In this document: positions 31,183 to 42,104 of the stretch, one piece after another
How positions within the stretch are numbered: position 1 is the first letter of the stretch
Layout of the letters: the number at the start of each line of letters is the position of its first letter
NCBI RefSeq assembly: GCF_964656455.1
Contig: NC_135715.1
Coordinates: forward strand, 166,376,437 to 166,440,436
DNA from: Halichoerus grypus
Taxonomy: Eukaryota > Chordata > Mammalia > Carnivora > Phocidae
Direction: 5' to 3'
Length of the DNA: 64,000 bases
The notes under the pieces: generated by a model
Database searches by the model: none
What the model was told of the DNA's origin: nothing
Seen by the model: the letters and a program-made list of their open reading frames with translations, nothing else
Program-made: the position numbers and the translations under genes

Positions 31183-31386
31183 GGGGAGCCTGGTTGGCTC
31201 AGTCGGTTGGGCATCTGCCTTCAGCTCAGGTCATGATCCCAGGGTCCTGGGTTCGAGGCCGGCATCGGGCTCCCTGTTCAGTGGGGATCCTGCTTCTCCC
31301 TCTCCCTCTGCCCCTCCCCCCCACTCGTGTGCTCTCTCTCTTTCTCTCTCTCACTCTCAAATAAATAAAATCTTTAAAAAAAAACA
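31183..31386 (+). mobile_element. CAN SINE, tandem with previous
   Basis: Starts immediately in the A-rich tail of the preceding SINE ('ggggagcctggttggctcag') and is in the same orientation, giving a head-to-tail pair. Confidence 0.95.
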
Positions 31387-31933
31387 AACCCACACATCTT
31401 TTTTAAAAAGAAGAAAAAAAGACGATTCTCAACTCCACAGATTTGTCCCTGTCAAGTGGCAGTTTCTTCAGCTCGGTGGTAGAGGCTTTCAGCCTCAGCC
31501 TGTCCCCTCCCTAGAAGTTTGAAAGTCTGTCTGATCAGAAACTTCATTCAGTCACTATCGCTGTGGCCGGTGAGGCTTTTTGTCTACCATCCTTTATCCT
31601 GAGTTCATCCTTCAGACTATTTCCTGAGGTGGGAGACATTGAGAAAATAGATATCCGATCATGCAAATTTTCACCAAAAGATATGTTCTTGACCTCACTG
31701 AGGACAAAACATGGACCTAATATGGAAAGAGAAGGAGCAAGACTAGATGAGCAGAGAACTGTTTCACTCTTAGGTAGTCTGGGCATTAAAAACATGACGC
31801 GCAGAGTGCCTATTGCTTGGTCATTCTCTTCCTTCTGGGAGTTGCTTTGTGGATGGGCCCAATGACTTATACACAAATGGTAAATGGTTAGTATTGCTTA
31901 GTGGCCCATGGGTGCTTCACTCAAGGCAAATTC
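31387..31933. other. Non-genic stretch
   Basis: Overlapping 100- and 110-codon frames on opposite strands (31,563-31,865 plus; 31,544-31,876 minus) show no recognisable motif; at most one could be real and neither has support. Confidence 0.35.
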
Positions 31934-31951
31934 AAGAACTTGAAAGATGAG

Positions 31952-32151
31952 GGTTGCCTGGGTGGCTCAGTCAGTTAAGTGTCTGCCTTCAGCTTGGGTC
32001 ATGATCCCAGAGTCCTGGGATTGAGCCCCACATCGGGCTCCCCACTCAATGGGAAGCCTGCTTCTCCTTCTCCCTCTGCCTTGCTGCTCGCCCTGCTTGT
32101 GTTCTCTCTCTGTCTCTGTCAAATAAATAAATAAACATCTTTAAAAAAAAA
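31952..32151 (+). mobile_element. CAN SINE
   Basis: 18-bp perfect TSD AAGAACTTGAAAGATGAG at 31,934-31,951 and 32,152-32,169, one of the two longest in the window. Confidence 0.98.
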
Positions 32152-32169
32152 AAGAACTTGAAAGATGAG

Positions 32170-32439
32170 TGGACAGAAAAAGAGCATCGATATTTGCCTT
32201 TGTAGTAGCCGGCTCCTGGTTTTAAGTCTCCAGACCTTATGATATTTATTCATGGTGATTGAATATGATAATACACTATTTTATCCTTTCTTGGTCACAC
32301 ACACAAAAGAAAGAAAGTAATGGAAAAAATATTAAGCTACGAAGTACAAAAATACTAAAATACAAAAAAAGTAGAAACAAATAATTTTGGCCCAGAACAA
32401 TTAGTCTCTGCGATATCAGTTAAGCATCTTTCTTAATGG
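32170..32439. other. A/T-rich non-genic stretch
   Basis: No element is recognised. Confidence 0.4.
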
Positions 32440-32680
32440 ATCATCCTTCCTGTTAATATAATAAAATACTGCAGACTGAGTAGCTTATAAACAACAGAAA
32501 TGTATTTATCATTGTTATGGAGGCTGGGAAGTCCAAGATCATAGCACCAGCAGATTTGTGTCTGGGTCCAACTAGGGGTCCAGTTGGTGTTTCCAACCCT
32601 TGTGGTACTACAAATGCCTGTGGTTAAGCAGCAGATTTGAAGTAAGTAATAACAATGGTGATTGCAAAGAGAAGGAATCA
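32440..32680 (+). mobile_element. Old LTR/MaLR-like fragment
   Basis: 'actgagtagcttataaacaa', 'cagaaatgtatttatcattg' and 'gaggctgggaagtccaagat' form a block of the same general kind as the solo LTR at 12,319. Ends are not defined. Confidence 0.5.
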
Positions 32681-32861
32681 GAACATGAGTTAAGTTCAGT
32701 TCTGTAATCCCTTGTGAGTTCTTGGATTTGGGGTATTTAAAAGATTCCCAAGATAAAAACGGTGACACAGTACAAACTGCAAAGTGGATATTTTTTATTA
32801 GAAAGCAAAAAATTTAGTTTATGTATTAAATATCTTACTGAATTTGAGTAGTATCTTTATA

Positions 32862-32982
32862 AATTTTTTTAAGTGAGCCCCACCCCTGTCATGGAGCCCA
32901 ACATGGGACGACCCTGAGATCAAGACCTGAGCTGAGATCAAGAGTCAGATGCTTAACCGACTGAGCCACCCAGGTGCCCCAA
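32862..32982 (-). mobile_element. Old CAN SINE, short type
   Basis: 'tggagcccaacatgggacga', 'gagatcaagagtcagatgct' and 'gactgagccacccaggtgcc'. The 'agatcaag' phrase is duplicated (32,918 and 32,936 areas), suggesting a local duplication. Confidence 0.8.
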
Positions 32983-33290
32983 GTGTTATCTTTAAAATAG
33001 AAATTTCTTCTTGTTTTCAATTTGTCTCTTATAACTATTATTAAATTATAATAATGCTATTATTCATTATGTGACCAAAGAATACATAGGTACAAGAGTT
33101 CGAGTTTTTTTTCCTTGCCAAAAAAAATCCCACAACACTGTAATTAAAAAGTGGTAATCCATATTTCCCTTTATCATTAATCTAATAATTTCATTATTTA
33201 TATATTATACATATAAAATTCAATAAACTATTTTTACTTCCTGCATTTGTTCTCTGACCATTATTATTGTTTTATTTAATGATTATTACT
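32983..33290. other. A/T-rich non-genic stretch
   Basis: Repeated ATTATT / TTATAT patterns; nothing assignable. Confidence 0.4.
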
Positions 33291-33303
33291 GAAAATAATT
33301 TTG

Positions 33304-33495
33304 CTGGGGTGCCTGGGTGGCTTAGTCGATTAAGTATCTGCCTTTGGCTCAGGTCATGATCCCAGGGTCCTGGGATTGAGCCCCTCGTTGGACTCCCTGT
33401 CCAGCGGGGACCCTGCTTCTCCCTCTCCCTCTGCCCCCCTGCTCGTGCTCTCTCTCTCTCAAATAAATAAATAAATAAAATCTTAAAGAAAAAAA
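33304..33495 (+). mobile_element. CAN SINE
   Basis: 13-bp perfect TSD GAAAATAATTTTG at 33,291-33,303 and 33,496-33,508. Confidence 0.97.
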
Positions 33496-33508
33496 GAAAA
33501 TAATTTTG

Positions 33509-35224
33509 TCATATAGAGGATGGAGATGTTAATGAATAATCCACCTCTTCCTCTGGTTACCACTAGCTCAGTTTTAATTGATTTTAGCACTCACCACCAA
33601 TGGTTTCATTCCATGACTTACCAGTTCATACGTTTGTTAGAGGCCATGTGAAGTAATTTTTGAAAAGGGCACATAGGTGGCATTCTCTTTGAATGCTTGC
33701 GAATTCAAGTCTTCACATTATCTTTCCCTGAACGTGATTAGATTCCAACCTCACTCCTTAGCATCCTGTAAGCATCGCCTCATTGTCATTAGGAATTTTA
33801 TGTGGCAGAGAAAGAAAAGCTTGGGACAAATCTATTTTTTTAGTTTGTTTGTTTTGGGTACTCTTTGTTAAGGAGAAAAATGGAAAAACAAAAGGAGAAA
33901 ATGGATACGGTAGCATTCCCCCCCCCCCCTTTATCCTATGGTTCAAAAGTTTTGTCCAAATGTGTCTAGATGTGGGTTTCTCTTGATCCATTTCACGTGG
34001 GATGTGGTTTAGCACTTCCGATCTTGTTAAACATTTGCATTCGCACATTCGTTCACTATCTTTATCTCAGATCTATTTTACAAGGGTTCCGATGTATTTT
34101 TTTTTTCCCTGACATAATCGAAGGACACGGCACAGCCCGACCAGCAGTCATTCATTACTGCAATTTAAAGGCACACCATTCCTTCCAGGGCAATCCCCGT
34201 CCGGCGCCCCCCAGGGCTGCATCCTCATCCCCACCCTCCGGGGAGAATCACTCTCCTAGCCCATCTCTGGCGGCTGTGTTTTCCCCATTGTTGTGGGTTT
34301 TTCTTAAGGAACACCAGTTGACTCTCTTCGTTGCTATCTTTCCGTTCTGTCATCTTACCTGTTTCATCTCTTTGTCCTCCTCTTTGTACTTTGATAGTGA
34401 CTTAACTTGTTCTCTATGTCACTACAGCATCCATTTTGCTATGCCTCCCATGTTTTTTTCCTTAATTCCAGCATTCTGTTTTAATTTCCTTTCCATCTTT
34501 CCTTATCACATCATCCTTCCTTTAAAAATCTTGCTGCATTTTTATTTCATCCAAATGTGTTCTCCTTGTACTCTCTTCTTTTCATAACACATAACTCTTC
34601 CCTTCTTAAATGTCCGTCTTGGGCCAATGAGGGCTATCAGTTCCCTGAAGTTTTCTTTTATATCCTACAGGGGATCAATTCCTGGTGCAAGCTCTTCCTG
34701 GGAGTCTTCTGAAAATTGTTTTCTTTCTCGTACTCCGCAGAAGTTTTTTGTGAGGTTGCGGTGTTTTGTTCTCCTTCCTCATCCTTGAATAAAGCAAGCT
34801 ATGTCCGGACTGAAGCTTTATCACCAAGCATGCACTTGAATCCACTCCCTGTGAAGTGGAATAATGCTTGAATCCTCTCCCCAGACACAAATGGAGGAGA
34901 GATCACACACACAGCTCCCACATCCATTTCCAGGCTTTTGCTAGCTTCTACCTGTGCTGTCTCGTAAGTGACATCCTTCCCTGGAGCTCACTCCTTGATT
35001 ATGTCTCAACCCATTCAATCCCTTCCTTCCTCTTAGAACTAACACTATACCAACATTTCTGATAATCCTTTTCTTACTTTTACTTCTATACAGTTTTATC
35101 ACCTATGTGGTAATGCATCCCTAAACAATTTAATTAGTATTAACTTTTATTAACTTCATTTGAATGGAAATTTTTATTTTTTGTGACTTTCTTCTTTCAC
35201 CCGATCTAATGCATTAGTGCTCTT
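33509..35224. other. Long non-genic stretch without recognised repeats
   Basis: About 1.7 kb. It contains a C11 run at 33,918-33,928 and a mildly GC-rich patch at 34,180-34,250. A 205-codon plus-strand frame (33,970-34,587) is Phe/Leu/Ser/Pro-rich, as expected from a pyrimidine-rich strand, and shows no domain. Confidence 0.4.
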
Positions 35225-35424
35225 GGTCACCCAGGCAGACTCCTGCAGTTAACAAAGTTGGGTTTTTTATTCATTATGGGGAAGGAGAGCACACACCAGG
35301 GGGAAGCAGGGGGCATCTCAGGAAGAGAGTTTCCGATTCCTTATAGGCATTGAGCTTGTGTTAGGTGATTTGGGGGAGAGTTTAAGGAAGTGGGGCTTTG
35401 CTCTGGTTTGAATAACCCTGATCA
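35225..35424. mobile_element. Possible LTR-type repeat, related to 59,935-60,130
   Basis: Shares 'ttgtgttaggtgatttgggg' and surrounding layout with the block at 59,935. Both begin with a 'tt(t)attggtt / ttttattcatt' stretch about 100 bp upstream in the same orientation. Family unknown. Confidence 0.4.
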
Positions 35425-35840
35425 GGAAGCCAGGCTGGGGTGGTCATGGAAGGCTTTAGGGAAGATGTTGGGTAGTTGGATCTTGAAGTAAGGCTGTGGT
35501 AGAGAAAGACAGAAAGGAAGGGGGACAGGCTGATCTAGAGATAAGGCAAAAATGGTGTACATCAAACAGTAATGCAAGTATGGAGGGTAACCTCGTGGGC
35601 AGTAACTGTGGAAAGAGATTTAGGTGAGACTGAGGAAGACTTGACACCCAAGCTAACAATGAAGTCTTCCTCCCTCAAGAGAGTTTGAAGGCATTTGTGC
35701 AAGGAAGTGATGTGATGAAACCCATGTTGAATGACTGAGGCACCATCAATAGTGTTTCAAGCTAGATTGGACTAGAGCCTGGGCATGAGCAGTCTAGACA
35801 CCAGGGAGCTAGAATGAGAAAGAAGGGTCAGGTCCTAGGT
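35425..35840 (-). mobile_element. L2 LINE fragment
   Basis: 'ttgtgcaaggaagtgatgtg' and 'tcaagctagattggactaga' are reversed L2 landmarks. Diverged but continuous for about 400 bp. Confidence 0.6.
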
Positions 35841-36019
35841 ACCCTCACGGCTTCAGCCAAATGCTTTCAATCAGCAGTGGAGACTGTAGACCATAAAGCG
35901 CACAAAGTAACTAAACGCTGACCCCTTTCCCTCCCCCACAAAAACCCTACCTTATTCCATAAGAGTGTTTGTCCATTTGCTGTCTAGTAACCAATCAGGA
36001 GGCAGGTTAGTGTGGTGGA

Positions 36020-36250
36020 AAGAATATTTGTTAGAAAAGTGAAAACCTTCAAATTTATAGGAAAATACAAGGACTAATATAACAAATACATTTGTGCCCA
36101 CTGTCAGGATCAACAAATGTTAATACTGTGTGATATTTGCTTTTGATATTTTATTAAGAAAATATTGTAGCTTGAACCTAATTCCATTCTCCTCTTTCCA
36201 TCTTCATAGGCAACCACAATCACACATTTGATGTTGACCCTTTCCTATGA
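36020..36250. mobile_element. Old L1M-like fragment
   Basis: 'gatcaacaaatgttaatact' and 'tgtgatatttgcttttgata' match an old LINE phrase ('caacaaatattaacattttgcc'). Orientation not certain. Confidence 0.45.
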
Positions 36251-36284
36251 TTTTTTAAATAAAAATTTTTAAATAAAAAAATTT

Positions 36285-36409
36285 AAAAATATTTAAGATG
36301 TACAACACAATGATTTGAGACATATACATAGTGAAATGGTTACTAAGTCAAGCTAATTAACATATCATCTCACATAGCTATTTTTTGTGATGAGCCCCTG
36401 AAATCTCTA
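36285..36409. mobile_element. L1 3' UTR-like fragment
   Basis: 'tagtgaaatggttactaagt' and 'caagctaattaacatatcat' with 'ctcacatagcta' are a common L1 3' UTR phrase. Interrupted on the right by a SINE. Confidence 0.6.
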
Positions 36410-36422
36410 AATATCCACTTTT

Positions 36423-36619
36423 TATTTTTTATTTTTTAAGATTTTTATTTATTTGAGAGAGAGAGAGCGAGAAAGCACGTGCATGACCAGGGGGAGGGGC
36501 AGAGGGAGAAGCCTACTCCCCGCGGAGCAGGGAGCCTGATGCCGGGCTTGATCCCAGGATCCTGAAATCATGACCTGAACCGAAGGCAGACTCTAACTGA
36601 CTGAGCCACCCAGGTACCC
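36423..36619 (-). mobile_element. CAN SINE
   Basis: 13-bp perfect TSD AATATCCACTTTT at 36,410-36,422 and 36,620-36,632. Confidence 0.97.
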
Positions 36620-36649
36620 AATATCCACTTTTGAAATTTATGCAAGAAA

Positions 36650-36850
36650 CTTGGTTTCTACCACTTAGTAGCTACCGGATCTTAGGCAAGTTACTTAATC
36701 CTCCCTGTGTTTCTCAGTGCCATCATTTATAAAATGGAGGTAATAATAAGAAAAAATATAGGGTTGCAAAGAGGATTAGGTGGGTTATCGCATGTAAAGT
36801 ACTTGAAAGAGTGGCACGTAGCAAGTGCTCAGTAAATATTATTTTTATTG
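36650..36850 (+). mobile_element. MIR SINE
   Basis: 'ttaggcaagttacttaatcc', 'catttataaaatggaggtaa' and 'gcaagtgctcagtaaatatt' follow MIR through to its 3' end. Confidence 0.88.
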
Positions 36851-36854
36851 TTTT

Positions 36855-37120
36855 CTTGGAGATCTTTCCATGTCAGCCCATGTAACTCTATGATATTTTG
36901 AAAAGGTATATAATACTCCCTTAAACGGCAACCTCCAGAGTTTCAGATTTTCCTATTGCACACAATATTCTTCTGTATGCAACTTGCCAAGTTTTTGTAA
37001 ATACACATATGGTTAATTTTTTGAGTTTGAATTGCTGAATTTATTTGAATTTTGAAAGGTATTGCCAAGTCATTTGCCAAAACAGTGTGCCAATTTGCAC
37101 TTCCACCATTGTTTATTGAG
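36855..37120 (-). mobile_element. L1M LINE fragment
   Basis: 'cttggagatctttccatgtc', 'tttgaattgctgaatttatt', 'aaaggtattgccaagtcatt' and 'ccaatttgcacttccaccat' run in the reverse-complement L1M order. Confidence 0.7.
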
Positions 37121-37164
37121 CTTTGTAATCTGAGAAGCAAATTCATATACCTCATTGTTTTCTT

Positions 37165-37665
37165 AAATAAGACTTAAAAAACACAGTTTTATTGAGATGT
37201 AATTCACATACCAGACAACTCACCCATTTAACATGCACAATTCAGTGGTTTGGGTGCATTCACAGAATCGTGCAACCATCATCACACTCAATTTTCATGA
37301 CCTCAACAACAACAACAAAACAAAGCTCTGTACCCATTAACAGTCACTCCCATATTCCCCTGATTCTCAATCCCCCAGTCCTAGGCAACTACTAATCTAC
37401 TCTCAGTCTCGCTATATTTGTCTGTTCTGGGGATTTCATGTAACTGGAATCATACAACATGTGCTCTTTTGTGTCTGGCTTCTTTCACATAACACAGTGT
37501 TTTCAAGGTTCACCCACACTGTAGCATTTATCAGTACTTCATTCCTCTTTATAGCTGAATAATATTCCATGGTATGGATATACCACATTTGGTTTATCTA
37601 TTCATCAGTTGATGAGCATTTGGATTGTTTACACTTTTTAGATATTATAAATAATGCTACTTTTT
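37165..37665 (-). mobile_element. L1M LINE 3' UTR, left segment
   Basis: 'ttattgagatgtaattcaca', 'acaattcagtggtttgggtg', 'cgtgcaaccatcatcacact', 'ggcttctttcacataacaca' and 'gctgaataatattccatggt' are textbook reverse-complement L1M sequence. Interrupted by two SINEs and resumed downstream. Confidence 0.92.
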
Positions 37666-37816
37666 TTAAAGAGAGAGAAAGAGCATGAGGGGGGCAGAGG
37701 AACAAGCAGACTCCCCACTGAGCGCAGAGCCCCACATGGGGCTCGATCACAGGACCCTGAGATCATGACCTGAGCTGAAGTCAGACATTTAACCAACTGA
37801 GCCATCCAGGTGCCCC
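37666..37816 (-). mobile_element. CAN SINE, short, inside L1
   Basis: 18-bp TSD with one mismatch, TAAATAATGCTACTTTTT (37,648-37,665) / TAAACAATGCTACTTTTT (37,817-37,834). The tail lacks the AAATAA repeats. Confidence 0.95.
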
Positions 37817-37892
37817 TAAACAATGCTACTTTTTATTGCTAAATAATGTTTTGTTGTATGGATATACTCATTGTTTTTGATACAGAATTATT
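37817..37892 (-). mobile_element. L1M LINE, middle segment
   Basis: 'aataatgttttgttgtatgg' continues the L1M between two SINE insertions. Confidence 0.75.
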
Positions 37893-38101
37893 ATTTTTTA
37901 AAGATTTCATTTATTTGTCAGAGAGAGAGAGAGAGCACAAGAACAATCAGGGGGAGCGGCAGGCAGAGGGAGAAGAAGGCTTCCCGCTGAGCAAGGAGCC
38001 CGATGTGGGACTCAGGACTCGATCCCAGGACCCCAGAATCAGGACTTGAGCAGAAGGTTAAGCAGGACTTGGCTTAACTGACCGAGCCACCCAGGCATCC
38101 C
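37893..38101 (-). mobile_element. CAN SINE inside L1
   Basis: Imperfect 16-bp TSD TTGATACAGAATTATT (37,877-37,892) / TTGATATGTAATTATT (38,102-38,117). Contains a local expansion around 'ggttaagcaggacttggctt'. Confidence 0.93.
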
Positions 38102-38860
38102 TTGATATGTAATTATTTAATTGTGAAAGAGATGAGGATTTTAACATATTTGACCATTTTTCTTCTGATTTGATTTGACTTGTTGAGTTGTACCATGTGT
38201 TTTTATATTAATGATAATTTCTTTGCCAAGTGTATTGCAATCTTTGTATCCAGTTCGTATGTGTTCGAATTTGTTTTTCTCTTCATTTAAGACTTTAGGA
38301 TTACGTGTCTTAGAAAGTGTTTTTGTATGCCAAGATTATCCACCAAATAATAAATTCACCAAAGTTTTCAACTACTAATATTATAACTTTATTTTTTTAT
38401 GTTGAAAATCTTTAAATCTCCTGAAAAATTTTGCACAAAAAGAGTATGGTAAAGACTATTTTATTTTATTTTTTCATTCCTAGCCAGTTTACCTGCCATT
38501 ATTTATTAACTAATACATCTTCCTTCCCCCTCACCTCCCATAAATTTGATCCATCTACCTTTTTCACACATTAAGTTCAATACATATTTGGATTTATTTC
38601 TGATCATTCTATTCTATTCTATCTAGCTGTATATTTCTTCTCTAGAATAAAATATGTTGATTATTATACTATTATAAGATATGGTTGTACTAATTATTTT
38701 CCCATTACTCTTTTTTCAGAATTTTTCTAATTACCCATTTCCATTTCCTAATGAACTTTAGTACGATTTTCTCAAGTTATAAAAAATTACCTTGGTGTTT
38801 TATTTGGTTCTGCATTGAATTTATAGATCAATTAAGGAAATTAATGTTTTTATAATTGTG
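38102..38860 (-). mobile_element. Decayed L1 LINE body (ORF2-derived)
   Basis: 'gttgagttgtaccatgtgtt', 'attctattctattctatcta' and 'ggttctgcattgaatttata' match reversed L1 landmarks (the last to 'gggattgcattgaatctgtagat'). Heavily eroded, same orientation as 37,165-37,892, so probably one insertion of about 1.3 kb net. Confidence 0.65.
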
Positions 38861-38904
38861 GAGAGTCTTCTCTCTTACTGCTATAGGCAAAGAGGAAAAT
38901 CTGA

Positions 38905-38960
38905 AGTGGGAAAAGAAGAGGAAGAAGAGGAGGAGGAAGAGGAAGATAAGAAGAAGAGAC
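38905..38960 (+). repeat. GA-rich polypurine tract
   Basis: 'gaagaggaagaagaggagga' and neighbours: about 55 bases almost free of pyrimidines, a potential triplex (H-DNA) former. Confidence 0.85.
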
Positions 38961-40244
38961 ATTTTTTCCTCATAATTCACACTTAAAATATAACAAATTG
39001 CATTTTCTCTCTGAATAGCACAAAACACTTTTAAAACATCACGTCAGTCTCTAAAATATCCCATGCAATTACTATTTCTAATTTATAGACTGAAAGTTCA
39101 AGGCAGAATCTTGGCTAAGTTCTTTAAGTTTTATATATTTATTCTTAAATGATTTCCTTTCTTTTGAATATTTATGAAGAACTGAGTATAAATCTTTCCT
39201 GCCTTTAGGCTTTTAGCAGCTTCTGCCAGAGTAATGTAAAATAATGGATAGGGTTAATAGAAAAGCTATATATATACCCACACGCATGAATCTAATTGAT
39301 GGTGACTGTATTCTGATTTAAGTTACTTTCTGTAGATTTTGACTTTTATCCCAACTTTGACTCTTACCCTATTGTCAAAATTATTTCCAGATTATCCAAA
39401 GTGATAGGTAATAAACAGAAAAATAAATTAACACTCATTTTTAGCTTCTCAGACCTCTTAATTTTGAACAGTTTCCTTTGGAGAATCATAAAAATTAAAG
39501 GTTATTTTCTTGCAATTTTTTCCCTCCTAAATATTTGGATAACACACTGGGGTGACTAAATGGAGAGTTCAAATCTACCGTGAAAGACAGCCAATCTGTA
39601 GAGCAAAGCTAAGAGAATGGAGAGTCCAAATGCACTTGGAGTACCTGGAAATTACACCTGGCAGCCTGCAACCTTTTGTGCTTCTTTGTTGTACCGTATT
39701 TTCTGGCAGCAGGCTTTCAAGGGTACCTTTATTTCACTGATTACTAAATTAGTGTTGGATTTAATGAGGGAGATCTGTCCTTTTATTTGTGCCTTTTTTC
39801 CTTCTTCTTCTTACTTAAAAAAAAAAAAAGGATCAGCATCACAAAAGCTTTGTACATTTCTAGTTTGCTTTTGATGATGTGACCATTTGCTCCCATCTAT
39901 CTCCATGGTAATAAGCTTCCTCCACCTCCACTCTCCGAAGCCTCAGATACTTAGGAAGCTTCAGGACTAGAGTAGAGTTGCATGCTAAAATGATGCAGGG
40001 AAACAAATTGGTTTTTGTAAATAGGCCCCATCTTCAAAGCATTCGAATATTTTTCAAAATGTGATCCATTTTTTCTTTGCTTGAAAACAGGTGTATTTTA
40101 GATAAAATATTCAAAAAATATTCGAAAGTGAAATTTTGCATCTGAAGAAATGCATGTCAAGAAGTGCCCATATTCTACAACAAGACTTGGACGGGATTTT
40201 AAAACTGGAAGAAGCCTCAAACTTCATCTAGGACAGGATTTTTA
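38961..40244. other. Non-genic stretch
   Basis: A/T-rich, no repeat firmly recognised; 39,540-39,760 contains an internal near-duplicate phrase ('tggagagttcaaatctac' / 'tggagagtccaaatgcac', about 65 bp apart). A12 run near 39,818. Confidence 0.4.
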
Positions 40245-40330
40245 TTGAACATTTGAGGAAACTGAGGCTTAATACGGTTCATTGTCTTGTATCTAACCGT
40301 AACTTGGGGCTGGACTTTTGTCTCCCAGAA
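40245..40330 (-). mobile_element. MIR SINE fragment
   Basis: 'aacatttgaggaaactgagg' is the reverse MIR core; the rest is degraded. Confidence 0.5.
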
Positions 40331-41076
40331 GCTATTCTTTCCTCGGTTACCAATATTTCAACAATAATAATTAATAACAAGTATTATTAATTGTTAATAG
40401 TATCATTGTTCTGAATGATATTAATAATAGCTATTAGTAGTATTAATAAGAGAAAATACACAGAAGATGTGCTATAAAATGCAAATAACTATTATTATGT
40501 CTGTGCTAAGCAACTTTTCCCTATAACTTGAAGTCCGTTAGGAGTTGATCTTTCAGATTTCAATCATGCTCTTTTTTTATACACTCATAGAAATCAATAT
40601 TCCTAAAAGAGGATTTATAGATATATACGCGTATGTGGATATATATGCTATATAAATAAAATATTAACAGTGGTAACTTCTGAGGAGTGGTTATAGAGTT
40701 CTTTTTAATAATTTTCTGTATTTAAAATTTTCTGTTAAAATATATTACTTTTAAGAAAAAAAATCTTTTGAATTTTAGGAAGAAAATTTGTGCATTTGTT
40801 GCTTAAGATGTAAATCATTCATAATTGGCCCGATCCCACTGTACTTTTCCTACACAATGCAAAACAATTAATGGTTCACGATAGCTGAAGATACTCTGCC
40901 CTGCTCTACCTGCCAAGACTTAGTGCTGGGCCCTGGGATGGCTGCATTGCCTCACAAAATACCTGGGATTCTCACTTAGCCAGGAGAGAACCGACTGGAG
41001 AAACTAAGATCTTTATAAAGAATATCCCCTTCACAGCTTTTTTTTTTTGGGATCCAGATTTTGCTTATTATTTTGT
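40331..41076. other. A/T-rich non-genic stretch
   Basis: TTATTAA/TAATAG simple patterns at 40,360-40,460; nothing else assignable. Confidence 0.4.
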
Positions 41077-41091
41077 TTAAGAGCTATTTTT

Positions 41092-41288
41092 TTTTTTTTA
41101 AGATTTTTATTTATTTATTTGACAGAGAGAGAGACAGTGAGAGAGGGAACACAAGCAGGGGCAGTGGGAGAGGGAGAAGCAGGCTTCCCGCAGAGCAGGG
41201 AGCCCCATGTGGGACTCGATCCCAGGACCCTGGGATCATGACCTGAGCCGAAGGCAGACACTTAACAACTGAGCCACCCAGACGCCCC
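41092..41288 (-). mobile_element. CAN SINE (one-base-deletion subfamily)
   Basis: 15-bp perfect TSD TTAAGAGCTATTTTT at 41,077-41,091 and 41,289-41,303. Carries 'gagggaacacaagcaggggc' and 'cttaacaactgagcc' (deleted base in the head). Confidence 0.97.
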
Positions 41289-41303
41289 TTAAGAGCTATT
41301 TTT

Positions 41304-41610
41304 AAGGTAAAGATAGTATTAATGGTACTACAGAGAGCTTCTCACCTGAACACCTCACAAGACTTCACAGGCCTTAACCCGTTTATGATCTCATTAAGGT
41401 ATGTATTTGGTCTTAAAGGCTCATCATGGTTCTATGAACAAACCCCAAACAATCCATTGCCTTTAGGAAGTCATGGGAGACCCTCTGAGAACAAAGAGGT
41501 GTTCAAGAAGAACAATAGCAGTGCAGGAGGTGACAGCGACAGTCCCCAGCACAGTGCCCCGTGTATGACAAATGCTAAGAAAATGTTCCATGACTAAGCG
41601 GCTCCGGTCC
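41304..41610. other. Non-genic stretch
   Basis: A 91-codon frame (41,322-41,597) without recognisable features; no repeat seen. Confidence 0.4.
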
Positions 41611-41970
41611 AGAGATTATATCAGGCCTTGATTACCTGTTAAGGTATCTGCCCCCCAGGTAAGCAGTGCGTTCTGATCTTGCACCATCCGCCTGAACAGA
41701 GCCAGTGGTAAGCTGTAAGTGCATCTCTGTTTCTGACCCTGCAAAACATGGCAAACAACTTAGTTTAACCTCTGTTAATTTTTTTTTCCTGCTTGATTAC
41801 AACTGAAATCAATTAGACCCAAACATCCTTTATTACCAACGCTAATATTGATTAATTCCTTTTTATACAAAGATCATGCTGGAGCCTTTGAGAAATGATC
41901 AAGTGCTCATTTACCATAACTTCTTTTACACCTGACTTAACTGTCTTCCTGGGAACAGCTCTAATTGGAT
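41611..41970. promoter_or_regulatory. Candidate conserved enhancer-like element
   Basis: Repeat-free and A/T-rich with dense motif-like words: 'gcttgattacaactgaaatc', 'aatcaattag', 'gctaatattgattaattcc' (several TAAT/TTGAT cores), and a consensus TCF/LEF site ACAAAGATCA at 41,867-41,876. Looks like a developmental enhancer; unproven without comparative data. Confidence 0.35.
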
Positions 41971-42104
41971 ACTAAAGAAGAATGAGAAAGGAACATACAA
42001 CTTACACTGAGATATTAAAAATTAGTGGGAAGTAACCAAGATTCTTGAAATAATTATTAACCAAGTATCTTGAAATAATCCAAAATACACCTTCAGATTT
42101 TTTG

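Noticed and set aside
31544..31876. Overlapping 100- and 110-codon frames on opposite strands
   Set aside because: Neither has a recognisable motif, and mirror-image open frames are common by chance.
33970..34587. 205-codon plus-strand frame
   Set aside because: Phe/Leu/Ser/Pro-rich translation of a pyrimidine-rich strand; no conserved motif, signal-plus-domain structure or splice context.
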